A stretch of DNA of 64,000 nt from Chloroflexota bacterium (lineage in GTDB: Bacteria > Chloroflexota > Anaerolineae > Aggregatilineales > Phototrophicaceae), in assembly GCA_011523615.1 (NCBI GenBank), contig WTGJ01000027.1:873404-937403 (forward strand), given 5' to 3'. The notes below the pieces were generated by a model that saw only the letters and a program-made list of their open reading frames with translations, ran no database searches and had not been told where the DNA came from. The translations under genes and the position numbers were made by a program. How positions within the stretch are numbered: the first letter of the stretch is position 1; each line of letters opens with the position of its first letter. Shown here piece by piece: positions 16,989 to 26,446 of this stretch.

Positions 16989-18743
16989 GTGACCGTAATT
17001 CTCGGCATCAACACCGATCATGCTTGCTCCGCCGCCGCCCTCGTCATCGACGGCGAAGTGGTGGGTGCCATCGCGGAAGAGCGACTGAATCGCATCAAGT
17101 ATTACGCCCGCTTTCCGGCACAGTCGGTCGCCTGCCTGCTGGAGATGGCCCAGCTGAAACCGCAAGACATCGACCATATCGCCATCCCACGGAACCGCAG
17201 AGCCAATTTCACCGCCAAACTCAGATACCTACTGTCCCACCCGCAACGGGCTCATTCTTTGCTGCAGACGGGCCGGAAACAATGGCAGCCTTTGGAACTC
17301 CGCAAGCAATTGGCCGCTGCCCTCGGGGTATCGTCAGACTCGTTTCGCTTTCGCCAGCACCACATCGAACACCACCTGGCTCATATCGCGAGCGCGTATT
17401 TCTGTTCTCCCTGGGATCATGCGGCGGGCTTCAGCGCGGATGGCGCCGGTGATTTCGTCAGTTGCATGCTGGCAGAATGTCATGGGCCACACATCCACGT
17501 GAAGAGGCGCATCCATTTGCCTCATTCGCTGGGTTTTTTGTACACGATGATCTGTCAATTCATCGGCTATACCCAATTCGGTGATGAAGGAAAGGTCATG
17601 GGATTGGCCCCTTATGGCAGCGATGAATTCCAAGCGGTATTCGAAGAGTTGATCCAACCTACCGCCCATGGCTTTCGCCTCAACCCCCACTATCTGAAAC
17701 CGTTGGGCTCGCAAGCCAACGTGTACATCAACGAAGTGGGGAGCATGGAAGTCGCTCGCTTGTGGTCTGAGCCATTGCGGGAAATCTTGGGCCCGCCGCG
17801 GCTGCCCAAGAGCGAGATCACGAAGCGGGAGAAAGATCTGGCTTACGGCGTCCAGCATGCTTTCGAAAGAACCTACCTGAAGTTACTCAACGACTTGCAC
17901 CAACTCGTCCCCCTGGATCGGGTCGCCATCGCCGGTGGCGCCGCCTTAAACAGCGTGGCCAATGGCATGATCTTCTCGCAAACGCCGTTCCAGGAGACCT
18001 GGATCCAGCCCGCAGCCGGAGATGAGGGATTGGCACTGGGGGCCGCCTTGTATGTGAGTCAATCGGTCTTGCACGAAGCCCATCGTTTTCAAATGAATGG
18101 CGCTTACTTGGGGCCAGAATTCTCCACCGCAGAAATCCGCGCCGCCTTAGAGGCAGCCCAGCTCGATCATCGGCAGCTTGACGAAGGGCAACTCAGCGAA
18201 GAAACGGTGGATCACTTGGAACAGGGGAAGATCGTGGGTTGGTTCCAGGGGCGCATGGAATGGGGGCCGCGCGCCCTGGGCAATCGATCCATCCTGGCGC
18301 ACCCTGGCATCGCCACGATGAAAGACACCCTGAACGCCAGAATCAAACGGAGAGAATGGTTCCGCCCCTTCGCGCCGGTCGTCCTGCAAGAGAGACAATC
18401 AGACATCTTTGAAGAATCGCATCCCTCACCTTACATGCTCCATGTATATCGAATCCGCCAAGAATGGCGCGAGCGACTGCGTGCCGTGAATCACGTGGAT
18501 GACACCGGCCGCCTGCAGAGCATTTCGCGGGAGCAAAACCCGAGGTACTATGATCTCATCCAGGCTTTCGCCGAACGCAGCGGGATCCCCGTCCTCGTCA
18601 ACACCAGCTTCAACGAGAATGAACCCATCGTCTGTTCACCGGCAGAAGCCATTGCCTGCTTTCAACGTACCAAAATGGACGTCCTGGTGTTGGGGGATTG
18701 CCTTTGCGTGAAAGACCCAGCCGAGGTACCCGCTTCGACCTGA
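16989..18743 (+). CDS. O-carbamoyltransferase (NodU/CmcH/TobZ family)
   Basis: A 584-residue carbamoyltransferase. Known relatives use carbamoyl phosphate and ATP to form carbamoyl-adenylate and then carbamoylate a hydroxyl group on an antibiotic or Nod factor. The N-terminal Kae1-like half shows HHIEHHLAHIASAYF (metal-binding histidines) and FSADGAGD. AIAGGAALNSVANG and GDEGLALGAAL follow. The C-terminal half carries QGRMEWGPRALGNRSILA and LVNTSFNENEPIV. It starts at GTG 54 bases after dipeptidase copy 2. No other secondary-metabolite gene is present, so the acceptor is unknown. Confidence 0.88.
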   Translation: MTVILGINTDHACSAAALVIDGEVVGAIAEERLNRIKYYARFPAQSVACLLEMAQLKPQDIDHIAIPRNRRANFTAKLRYLLSHPQRAHSLLQTGRKQWQPLELRKQLAAALGVSSDSFRFRQHHIEHHLAHIASAYFCSPWDHAAGFSADGAGDFVSCMLAECHGPHIHVKRRIHLPHSLGFLYTMICQFIGYTQFGDEGKVMGLAPYGSDEFQAVFEELIQPTAHGFRLNPHYLKPLGSQANVYINEVGSMEVARLWSEPLREILGPPRLPKSEITKREKDLAYGVQHAFERTYLKLLNDLHQLVPLDRVAIAGGAALNSVANGMIFSQTPFQETWIQPAAGDEGLALGAALYVSQSVLHEAHRFQMNGAYLGPEFSTAEIRAALEAAQLDHRQLDEGQLSEETVDHLEQGKIVGWFQGRMEWGPRALGNRSILAHPGIATMKDTLNARIKRREWFRPFAPVVLQERQSDIFEESHPSPYMLHVYRIRQEWRERLRAVNHVDDTGRLQSISREQNPRYYDLIQAFAERSGIPVLVNTSFNENEPIVCSPAEAIACFQRTKMDVLVLGDCLCVKDPAEVPAST

Positions 18744-18814
18744 AAGCGATGAACGAATGCTGGAAAGATGCTCAGTCTATTCGGTAAAATCAGCGGAATC
18801 AGGAGCAGAACGAC

Positions 18815-19942
18815 ATGACCCAAAAACCGTTACCCATCTACGACGGACACAACGACACCATCCTGCATTACGCCATACCCCAGGTCGCACCACACTATTC
18901 GGAAGCTTTCTCTGAATTTTTCGGCTACCGCGAACTCGTCAACCGCGATTTCTTTCAGCGCAGCGAACAGGGCCATATCGATTTGCCACGGGCGAAAGAA
19001 GGCGGCCTCGCCGGTGGTTTCTGGGCCATCTCTCCCATCCCCGAAAAAGGGGAGGACAAACAATCCGTCGCCAGCGTCGGCGCCGGGGAGGATGGTACAT
19101 TTGATGTGCCTTTGCCCCCCGAAATCCCTCATACTTATGCGACGCGCTTCACCATCGCCGCAACCAGTGAACTTTTGCGGATGATCGCTGCCTCCGCCGG
19201 GCAGGCCCGCCTCGTGACCACGGCCGATGACATTGTGGCGTGCATCGATGAAGAAGTCTTCGCCATCCAACTCCATTTCGAGGGTGCAGAAGCCATCGAT
19301 GAAGACCTCTATGCCCTGGATGTCTGGTATGAAGTGGGCCTCCGTTCTCTGGGCATCGTATGGAGTCGTTCCAACATTTTCGGGCATGGCGTGCCCTTTC
19401 GCTTCCCCTCGTCGCCGGATACCGGGCCGGGCCTCACGGATGCGGGTGAGCGATTGGTCCGACGATGCAACCAATTGGGGATTCTCATCGATCTCTCTCA
19501 CTTGAATGAGAAGGGCTTCTGGGATGTCGCCCGCATCAGCGATGCCCCGCTCGTCGCCACGCATTCCAACGCCCACGCCATCAACGCCGCCACGCGCAAC
19601 CTGACCGACAAACAACTCGCCGCGATCGCCGAAACCGATGGCATGGTGGGGGTGAATTTTCACGTCGGTTTCTTGCGAGAAGACGGCCAGACCGATCCGG
19701 ATACCTCCCTGGATATCGTCATCCGTCATTTTGATCACTTGATCGAGAAACTGGGCGAAGATCGCGTCGGCTTCGGCTCCGATTTTGACGGCGCCGTCAT
19801 GCCCAGGGATCTGGCCGATTGCGCCCATTTGCCCCGTCTTGTGGAAGCGATGCGCGCCGCCGGCTATGGCGAGCCACTCCTGCAGAAACTCGCTCATCAA
19901 AATTGGCTGCGCGTCCTCCGTTCTTCCTGGAAAGCGACCTGA
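18815..19942 (+). CDS. membrane dipeptidase (M19 family), copy 3
   Basis: A 375-residue M19 peptidase and third paralogue of the cluster. Metal-site blocks are YDGHNDTILHY, HFEGAEAID, DLSHLNEKGFWDV, ATHSNAHAI and FGSDFDGA. Compared with copies 1 and 2 it has an insertion of about 20 residues near residues 80-100 (a loop between VASVGAGEDGTF and PPEIPHTYATR). It ends in the shared NWLRVLRSSW. An AGGAGC site precedes the ATG. A TAAAAT box at about 18785 could give it its own promoter. Confidence 0.88.
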   Translation: MTQKPLPIYDGHNDTILHYAIPQVAPHYSEAFSEFFGYRELVNRDFFQRSEQGHIDLPRAKEGGLAGGFWAISPIPEKGEDKQSVASVGAGEDGTFDVPLPPEIPHTYATRFTIAATSELLRMIAASAGQARLVTTADDIVACIDEEVFAIQLHFEGAEAIDEDLYALDVWYEVGLRSLGIVWSRSNIFGHGVPFRFPSSPDTGPGLTDAGERLVRRCNQLGILIDLSHLNEKGFWDVARISDAPLVATHSNAHAINAATRNLTDKQLAAIAETDGMVGVNFHVGFLREDGQTDPDTSLDIVIRHFDHLIEKLGEDRVGFGSDFDGAVMPRDLADCAHLPRLVEAMRAAGYGEPLLQKLAHQNWLRVLRSSWKAT

Positions 19943-20234
19943 CCGCAGCGCTTTCTTCTTTGCACAATTGCCCAATTGCAACTTGATTCCGGAAAAGGTT
20001 TCGCTTATATTTTCAGCGCAAGCGGAGCAAACGGGTCGCATGGATCGCCAAGGACAACATCCACATCCACCATCCTCCCCGAGTCCAGGGGTGACTCGCT
20101 CTTTACTTGCGTACTCGGGCGGCTGATCACTCAGCGCCTGTCGAAGTTCTCCCTACGCCACAGTCATTGCATCGATCCAGCATTCCACAGACCGCAGGCC
20201 TCTTCTGCCCATTCCGATACGGGAGCATCTCTTC
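19943..20234 (+). other. leader region before leuS; no clear gene
   Basis: This 292-base stretch holds no convincing gene. A 28-codon frame (20041-20126) encodes a Pro/Ser-rich peptide with one Leu-Leu pair. CCCGAGT (20078-20084) and ACTCGGG (20113-20119) can form a stem with an inner GAGTC/GACTC hairpin. No T-box sequence (TGGNACCGCG-like) is visible. Confidence 0.35.
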
Positions 20235-23024
20235 ATGAGTGAACGCTACGACCATGCAGCCATAGAACGTCGCTGGCAAAAACGTTGGGAGGCGGATGGC
20301 ATCTACCGCCAGAAGGTAGATTGGGCCAAACCCAAGCATTATGCGCTCACCATGTTGCCCTACCCGAGCGGCGACTTGCACATCGGCCACTGGTTCGCCA
20401 TGACGCCTTCGGACGCCCGCGCCCGCTACAAGCGCATGACGGGTTTCAACGTGCTCTTCCCGATGGGTTTCGATGCCTTTGGCTTACCGGCAGAAAACGC
20501 CGCTGTTCAGAACAACATCCACCCCTGGGAATGGACGTACAGCAACATTGAGCGCATGCGGGAGCAGCTGCGCACCATGGGCACGATGTTCGATTGGGAA
20601 CGGGAAGCCATCTCCTGCACACCGGAATATTACCGTTGGACGCAATGGTTTTTCGCTCGTTTTTACGAAACCGGTCTGGCCTATCGTGACGAGGCTTTGG
20701 TCAATTGGTCGCCTACCTTGCAGACGGTGCTCGCCAACGAACAAGTCATCGATGGCAAAGATGAACGCACCCAGCAGCCGGTCGTCCAAAAAATGATGAC
20801 GCAGTGGTTCTTCCGCTATCGTCACTTCGTCGATGAGTTGCTCGATTTCAGCCAGCTGGATTGGCCCAACGCCATCGTACAAATGCAAACCAACTGGATC
20901 GGCCGCAGCGAAGGCGCCCGCGTCACGTTCCACAGTGAACTGGGTGATCCCATCGAAATCTTCACCACCCGGCCGGATACCCTCTGGGGAGCCACCTTCA
21001 TGGTGCTGGCCCCGGAACATCCCCTGGTCAGCAAGCTGACTGCCGAACGCCAACGAGAGACGGTTGAAGCATATGTAGCACAGGCCGCTCGTCGCTCGGA
21101 GTTGGAACGGATGGCCGAAGACCGGGAAAAAACCGGCGTGTACATCGGCGCATCCGCCATCAACCCGGTGAACGATGAACGCATCCCCATCTGGGTGGCC
21201 GACTATGTGATGATTGGCTACGGCAGTGGCGCCATCATGGCCGTCCCTGCCCATGACGAGAGAGACTTTCAATTTGCTCGCCAACACCAGCTGGAAATTC
21301 GCCCCGTCATCCAACCGGAGGGTGAGCAGTTCACTGCCGAAACGATGAGCGAAGCCTGGGAAGGGGAAGGCCGCATGATCCACAGTGGCCGCTTCGATGG
21401 CACGGAAATCACGCGCGCCAAAGGACGGGCCAACCCGGGCATCGCCGCCGTGATCGATTGGCTGCAAGAGACGGGCATCGGCGAAGAATCCATCAATTAT
21501 CGGCTGCGCGATTGGCTCATCAGCCGACAGCGCTACTGGGGCTGCCCCATTCCGATCATCCATGGCGAAGGTGATGCCATCGAGCGGGTGCCCGATGACG
21601 AGTTGCCAGTCCTCCTCCCCGAAGGTGTCGAATTCATGCCCACCGGCCGCAGCCCGCTGATCGATCACGAGCCCTTCTACCGAACCACCGACTCTGCGGG
21701 CAAACCAGCGCGCCGGGAGACGGACACCATGGATACCTTCCTGTGCTCTTCCTGGTATCAATACCGATACTTGAGTCCACACGATGACCGGGCGCCTTTT
21801 GACCCGGAAGAAGCGGCCTATTGGTTGCCCGTGGATACCTATACGGGCGGCGCAGAACACGCCACGATGCACCTGCTCTATACCCGCTGGTTTGCTCGCG
21901 CGATGGATGAAGTCGGTGCTTTCGAAGAGACGAAGGAGATCATGCGCGCGCGCGGTCGGGAAGAGACCGACATCCTGCGTGAGCCCATGCTGCAATTGCG
22001 CAATCAGGGTCAGGTGCTGGGTGCGGAACGCGAAGGGCACTACGTCCGTGTGGAAGGGCGAATGGAGGAAAGCCGCTTCCAGGCCCATCGCGTCACAGTC
22101 ATCCCTCGAGAATCACCGGTCATCCCCGGCCAGCCTCAAGGCGAAATCAAGCGGCGCGTCGAAAACATCCTGCACCTGCAAGACGGCGCTGGCACCAGCA
22201 CAGTCGTAGAAGTGTTGCGGGATGCTGAAATCACCATCCCGGGCTTGCCCGGAACCGCCCGCGTCGACCAACTCTTGCCGCACCTGGATGTGCAACGGAT
22301 GTCCAAGAGCCGCGGCAATGTCGTCAACCCTGACGAATTGGTCCAGGAATATGGCGCCGATACCGTGCGGGCTTACTTGATGTTTGCTTTCGATTTTGAG
22401 AAAGGCGGGCCCTGGGTGCCCGAGGGAATCAAGGGCGTCCAGCGTTGGTTGGCGGATGTTTGGGAATTGGTGCAGGGGGATGTGCCCACCGGCGCAGGCC
22501 AAGCCGAAGAGGAAGCACAGCTTTTGCGGCGCACTCATCAAACCATCGCCCGTGTGAGCGAGAGTCTGGAGGATTTCAGCTTCAATACCGGCATCGCCGA
22601 AATGATGGCGCTACGGAATGACCTGCAAGCAGCTCGCCGAAGAGAGAAGGTATCCGCAGCTGCCTGGTTGAATGCGCTGCGCACTATGATTCTCTTGCTG
22701 GCGCCGTATGCCCCTCACATCGCGGAAGAATGCTGGGCGCAGTTGGGCGGGGAATACAGCGTACACCAACAAGCCTGGCCGAAGTACGACCACGAGTTGG
22801 CGCAAGAACCGATGCTCACCCTGGTCATTCAGGGCGGCCGCCGCGTGATCGACCGCATTGAAGTGCCGGCTTCCATCGATGAAGAAGGGGCGAAAACGCT
22901 CGCGCTGGCGAGCAACGGCGTCCGCAAGTGGTTGGGAGAGCAAGAACCGCGCCGCGTCATCTACATCGCCGGCCGCCGCAAGGCGGGAACCATCAGCGAT
23001 CCGGTGGTGAACATTGTCGTGTAG
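20235..23024 (+). CDS. leuS: leucine--tRNA ligase
   Basis: A 929-residue class Ia aminoacyl-tRNA synthetase that charges tRNA-Leu. The HIGH signature is at residues 49-52 (GDLHIGHWF), in the context MLPYPSG typical of LeuRS. The editing domain shows FTTRPDTLWGATFMVLAPEHPL and YGSGAIMAVPAHDERD. TGGAEHATMHLLYTRW precedes the catalytic C-part. KMSKS appears as RMSKS at 688-692. The leucine-specific insertion before KMSKS is unusually long (about 95 residues) and diverged. It starts with ATGAGTGAACGC after a long leader. Confidence 0.95.
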   Translation: MSERYDHAAIERRWQKRWEADGIYRQKVDWAKPKHYALTMLPYPSGDLHIGHWFAMTPSDARARYKRMTGFNVLFPMGFDAFGLPAENAAVQNNIHPWEWTYSNIERMREQLRTMGTMFDWEREAISCTPEYYRWTQWFFARFYETGLAYRDEALVNWSPTLQTVLANEQVIDGKDERTQQPVVQKMMTQWFFRYRHFVDELLDFSQLDWPNAIVQMQTNWIGRSEGARVTFHSELGDPIEIFTTRPDTLWGATFMVLAPEHPLVSKLTAERQRETVEAYVAQAARRSELERMAEDREKTGVYIGASAINPVNDERIPIWVADYVMIGYGSGAIMAVPAHDERDFQFARQHQLEIRPVIQPEGEQFTAETMSEAWEGEGRMIHSGRFDGTEITRAKGRANPGIAAVIDWLQETGIGEESINYRLRDWLISRQRYWGCPIPIIHGEGDAIERVPDDELPVLLPEGVEFMPTGRSPLIDHEPFYRTTDSAGKPARRETDTMDTFLCSSWYQYRYLSPHDDRAPFDPEEAAYWLPVDTYTGGAEHATMHLLYTRWFARAMDEVGAFEETKEIMRARGREETDILREPMLQLRNQGQVLGAEREGHYVRVEGRMEESRFQAHRVTVIPRESPVIPGQPQGEIKRRVENILHLQDGAGTSTVVEVLRDAEITIPGLPGTARVDQLLPHLDVQRMSKSRGNVVNPDELVQEYGADTVRAYLMFAFDFEKGGPWVPEGIKGVQRWLADVWELVQGDVPTGAGQAEEEAQLLRRTHQTIARVSESLEDFSFNTGIAEMMALRNDLQAARRREKVSAAAWLNALRTMILLLAPYAPHIAEECWAQLGGEYSVHQQAWPKYDHELAQEPMLTLVIQGGRRVIDRIEVPASIDEEGAKTLALASNGVRKWLGEQEPRRVIYIAGRRKAGTISDPVVNIVV

Positions 23025-23047
23025 CGCGCGCTCCTTCGGGCGACGAT

Positions 23048-23839
23048 TCAGGAATTGAGGCGGGCGCGCAACGCCAGAAACAACGGAATCTCTCTTTGTG
23101 CACGCTCTTCGGCCTTGGTCATCTTGCCTGCTGCTTTGCCTCGTTTGACCGGTCGTGCGGAAGCGGGCAACTCACGCAAGGCATCCAGGCTCAAACCATT
23201 CGCGGTGAGCTGCTCGATGTATTCCCCCAGGGAGCGGTGAAAACTGATGCTCACCCCCCGCCCTCCCGGATAGGCTTTCATCGGCACGGATAGGGGAGTC
23301 AGGTAATGATCCACCCGCCGGTAGCGCAGCTTGCGTCCTTCATCCCACCCCCAGCCGCTCTGCCGGGGGATGCGAAAACAGGGGTGCGTCATCAATACAA
23401 TCATCCGCCCCCGCGGCGTCAATCGTGCCCTGACACTCTGAAGCACGTCAGCCAATGGATTCATGTCCTGGATGCTGAGCAGGAAAACGGCAGCAGCGAA
23501 GGTCATCTCTCTCAGTTGCCGATGTTCATCCAGGGCCACCGCATCCGCGAGGAAGAAGCGGCCCTGTTTCCCATGGAGCCGCTTGGCCTGCTGGACCATC
23601 CGCGGGCTGATGTCGATCCCCGTGTAGTCTGCCCCCAGGCGCTGGAGATGAGGCGACAACACGCCCTGCCCACAACCCACATCGAGGATTCTCTCGCCGG
23701 GCTGAGCAGCCAACAAATCCAGCGTCGCGGGGATGGCCGTCCGCTGGTGATGTACGCTGCCTTGCGGCCCCACCCAACCGTCATACCAGGCGGCGAGGGC
23801 ATCCCAACCACGCACCTTCCTTTTCCGCCGTTCACTCAT
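23048..23839 (-). CDS. class I SAM-dependent methyltransferase
   Basis: A 263-residue Rossmann-fold methyltransferase. Motif I is ILDVGCGQGVLSPHL (about residues 52-66) and GIDISPRMVQQA follows as motif II. The post-motif AVFLLSIQDMNPLADVLQ is usual for UbiE/ArsM-type small-molecule enzymes. A basic C-terminal tail (PVKRGKAAGKMTKAEERAQRE) is unusual. It converges with leuS across only 23 bases. The substrate is unknown. Confidence 0.8.
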   Translation of the reverse strand: MSERRKRKVRGWDALAAWYDGWVGPQGSVHHQRTAIPATLDLLAAQPGERILDVGCGQGVLSPHLQRLGADYTGIDISPRMVQQAKRLHGKQGRFFLADAVALDEHRQLREMTFAAAVFLLSIQDMNPLADVLQSVRARLTPRGRMIVLMTHPCFRIPRQSGWGWDEGRKLRYRRVDHYLTPLSVPMKAYPGGRGVSISFHRSLGEYIEQLTANGLSLDALRELPASARPVKRGKAAGKMTKAEERAQREIPLFLALRARLNS

Positions 23840-23847
23840 GAAGAGGA

Positions 23848-24861
23848 TCAGTGATTCCGCATGGAAATGATGTACTTGCCTTCGCCCACGATGCCACCCA
23901 CGCTGATCAGGTAGCGGCCATCTTCAGGCAGGACGATCTCCAGGCGCGAATCCAAGGTGCCATGACCCAAAGAGAAATTGCCATTGTCGTTCCAGCGCAG
24001 CAAAGTTCCGTTCGGATCGTAGATCTCCACTACAGGATCCAGCAAAGGATCGAGACTGATCACATCGACCGAGAGCAACAAGCCACGCACCCCTGCGAAA
24101 TGATACAAATCATACGCCTCGCCATCGATGTGATCCCGTCTCGGTTCATCCAGACCCAGTGCCTGTATCTTCTCCGTGGGGTATTGAATGGTTGCCAGCG
24201 CGGGATGAGGGAGCTCTTCAGGCGAGGCGGGTAAGGCGATGGCAGAGAAAGAAGATGGCAGGGGCCGAAAGAAGACGGTTGCACCGACCAACAATATGCC
24301 CATCCCGATGACAACAGCGACGGTGCGCCAGGGAACTCTGCCGCTCAGCTTGCTCGCTGTGGACTGCCGAAATTGGATTCTAGGCCAGCGAAACGAGATG
24401 CCGGGCCAGCGAAATTGTGGCCTTCCTACGCCCTGCTGGGGTGGTGCTTGCGCCGCGGTGGAGAGACTCCCCTGTGCCAAGGGTTGATTTTGGGTGGTTG
24501 CTGTCGGCAGCGGCATCCCCTGGCGTGCGCGAAAATCTGCGAGTTCGCCAAAGGGATCATCATCGTGACTCAATTCGCCAAAGGCCGGGATTCGCGCCCG
24601 ACTGCCCGTACGAACTGGTCCGGGGTTGGGCAAAGGCAACACTGCCATCGCTTCCGGATCGCCCGGGGCCAGGCGCAAAATTTCTGCTGCGGCCCTTTGT
24701 TTGTGCTCACTCAGCTCCAATGAACGGAGCAACAAGCGCCATCCCGCCAGGTGATTGCGATCCTCACGCAACAATTGGGCCAACAAACGGCGTGCCAGCA
24801 GCAAATCTCCACGCGAGTATGCTGCCTGCGCCGCGCTCAGTTCACCGGCGGTGGTTTGCAT
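23848..24861 (-). CDS. membrane-anchored protein with TPR-like start and PPC-type C-terminal domain
   Basis: A 337-residue protein. Residues 1-75 form helices with a TPR-like pattern (AAYSRGDLLLARRLLAQLLREDRNHLAGWRLLLRSLEL). A proline-rich linker leads to one membrane helix at about 185-203 (VAVVIGMGILLVGATVFF). The remaining residues, outside the membrane, contain a PPC-like jelly-roll (DLYHFAGVRG, then PVVEIYDPNGTLL, ending EDGRYLISVGG). PPC domains usually sit on secreted proteins and can bind substrate. The ATG at 24861 follows an AGGAGG site. It is read just upstream of the methyltransferase gene. Confidence 0.6.
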   Translation of the reverse strand: MQTTAGELSAAQAAYSRGDLLLARRLLAQLLREDRNHLAGWRLLLRSLELSEHKQRAAAEILRLAPGDPEAMAVLPLPNPGPVRTGSRARIPAFGELSHDDDPFGELADFRARQGMPLPTATTQNQPLAQGSLSTAAQAPPQQGVGRPQFRWPGISFRWPRIQFRQSTASKLSGRVPWRTVAVVIGMGILLVGATVFFRPLPSSFSAIALPASPEELPHPALATIQYPTEKIQALGLDEPRRDHIDGEAYDLYHFAGVRGLLLSVDVISLDPLLDPVVEIYDPNGTLLRWNDNGNFSLGHGTLDSRLEIVLPEDGRYLISVGGIVGEGKYIISMRNH

Positions 24862-24966
24862 GTCCAAACGGTTGCCTCCTGAACCCCAGTATATGGCAAG
24901 GAGCACAGCCTGCTTGAATTCGCGCTCACCTTGCGCGATAATCGCCTCGATCAAAGAGCGGAATTC

Positions 24967-25218
24967 ATGTTCAATCTAAGGAAAACCACCCGGGCCAGGA
25001 ATTCCAATGCCCTGTTGCATCATGTAGCGATCGATCAAGACTTGTGCAACTGGTGTGGTGCCTGCGTTTCGGTGTGCCCGCCCGATTCCCTTTTTTTGTA
25101 CGAGGAATGGTTGGCGATCGATCACGAAACCTGCACCCGTTGTGAACGCTGCGTCAAAATGTGTCCCGTTCACGCCTTGCACATGGCCGCGGGTTCGCCC
25201 GAATCGACCCCTTCATGA
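24967..25218 (+). CDS. 2[4Fe-4S] ferredoxin
   Basis: An 83-residue ferredoxin. Two cluster motifs are complete: Cys27, 30, 33, 37 (CNWCGACVSVCP) and Cys56, 59, 62, 66 (CTRCERCVKMCP). These should carry two low-potential clusters that move single electrons. Its stop overlaps the next start as ATGA, so it is coupled to the geranylgeranyl-reductase-family gene and is the likely electron donor for it (inference). It is divergent from the PPC protein gene. Confidence 0.9.
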   Translation: MFNLRKTTRARNSNALLHHVAIDQDLCNWCGACVSVCPPDSLFLYEEWLAIDHETCTRCERCVKMCPVHALHMAAGSPESTPS

Positions 25219-26423
25219 TTCAAGCCGCATATGATGTGATCGTCGTGGGTGCCGGACCCGCCGGCGCCATTGCCGCGCGCAAAGCCGCTGAATCTGGCAT
25301 GGATACCCTGCTGATCGAAAAACGCCTGGAAATCGGGACACCCGTACGTTGTGGCGAATCGTTTGAGCTACATACCGCATCGCAATATCTGGAAGACATC
25401 CCGAATCAACCCTGGGTGAATACGATCACCCGTTATTTCTCCATTCACAATACGAAGGGGGACTGCGTGGTCGTGCCGCCGATCAGCCCTTCGATCATCT
25501 GTGATCGCAAGATATTCGACCGCGAAGTCGCTTATACCGCTGCCAACGCCGGGGTGCAAGTCCTGGTCAACGCACGCGCCGAATCTCTCCTGCAGGACCA
25601 AGATGGCGCCGTCGTCGGTTTGAAAATCAACTGCATGGGCAGCCCATTGGATGTGTACAGCAAGGTCGTCATCGCGGCGGATGGCACCGAATCCCAGCTC
25701 GCGCGCTGGGCGGGCCTCAAGAGCATCCCCGCTCTCAGCGACCTCTATGTCGGCACCCAATTCCTCGTCAGTGGCTTGTCGGGGCAGATCCGCACCGATA
25801 CTTCGCATTACTACGTCGGCGAAGCCATCGCTCCGGGTGGCTATGTCTGGGTCTTCCCGAAGAGTGCGGATACGGCCAACATCGGCATCGTGATCAGCGG
25901 TGACCGCGCCGAGGGAACCAGTGCGCAAGGGCATCTCGAAGGATTCCTCCAGGAAGTTTTCCCCCGCGCTCGCAGCGTGCTCGGTCAAGTCACCGGCGGG
26001 ATTCCCGTCACTGGTGGCTTGAAACGTCTCGTGACGGATGGCCTCATGGTGGTGGGTGACGCGGCACACCAGGCGGACCCCCTCACGGCGGGCGGAATCG
26101 TGCTCGGCATGGTTGCGGGAGATTATGCCGGAACGACCGCGGCGCAATGCATTCGCGAAGGCGACGTCCGAGCACAAAGCTTATCCCGCTATGAGAAACG
26201 CTGGCGAGAGCGCTTTGGGAAACAACAACGTTCCCTGCGCACCGTCCGCCGCATGTTGACCAAAATGGACTCCGATTTATTGGATGGGCTCATTCGGACG
26301 GCGGCGGGCTACGATATGACGCGCATCTCACCGGCCAAGGCGATGATCCACATGCTCACCAAACACCCACGCCTGCTGATCGAAGCCAGAGTCTTGATCA
26401 ACAGCGGCTTGATCATGAAGTAA
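25215..26423 (+). CDS. geranylgeranyl reductase family flavoprotein
   Basis: A 402-residue FAD enzyme. The N-terminal VIVVGAGPAG (residues 8-17) binds FAD. PVRCGESFEL is the GGR-family signature. APGGYVWVFPKSADTANIGI and LMVVGDAAHQADPLTAGGI are the mid-protein FAD and substrate blocks. Family members reduce isoprenoid double bonds in archaeal lipids, chlorophyll side chains or menaquinone. Here the substrate is unknown; a polyprenyl or quinone side chain is the main candidate. The ATG at 25215 overlaps the ferredoxin stop. Confidence 0.88.
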   Translation: MIQAAYDVIVVGAGPAGAIAARKAAESGMDTLLIEKRLEIGTPVRCGESFELHTASQYLEDIPNQPWVNTITRYFSIHNTKGDCVVVPPISPSIICDRKIFDREVAYTAANAGVQVLVNARAESLLQDQDGAVVGLKINCMGSPLDVYSKVVIAADGTESQLARWAGLKSIPALSDLYVGTQFLVSGLSGQIRTDTSHYYVGEAIAPGGYVWVFPKSADTANIGIVISGDRAEGTSAQGHLEGFLQEVFPRARSVLGQVTGGIPVTGGLKRLVTDGLMVVGDAAHQADPLTAGGIVLGMVAGDYAGTTAAQCIREGDVRAQSLSRYEKRWRERFGKQQRSLRTVRRMLTKMDSDLLDGLIRTAAGYDMTRISPAKAMIHMLTKHPRLLIEARVLINSGLIMK

Positions 26424-26446
26424 CGGATTGAACGAGGAGAAAAGGG

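Noticed and set aside
18830..20041. A 403-codon antisense frame over dipeptidase copy 3
   Set aside because: It mirrors the dipeptidase gene and has no motif or ribosome site.
19943..20234. T-box riboswitch before leuS
   Set aside because: No T-box sequence, specifier-loop layout or antiterminator could be found.
20484..22088. A 534-codon antisense frame in leuS
   Set aside because: It lies wholly opposite a well-supported leuS gene and has no recognisable motif; it reflects codon bias of the sense strand.
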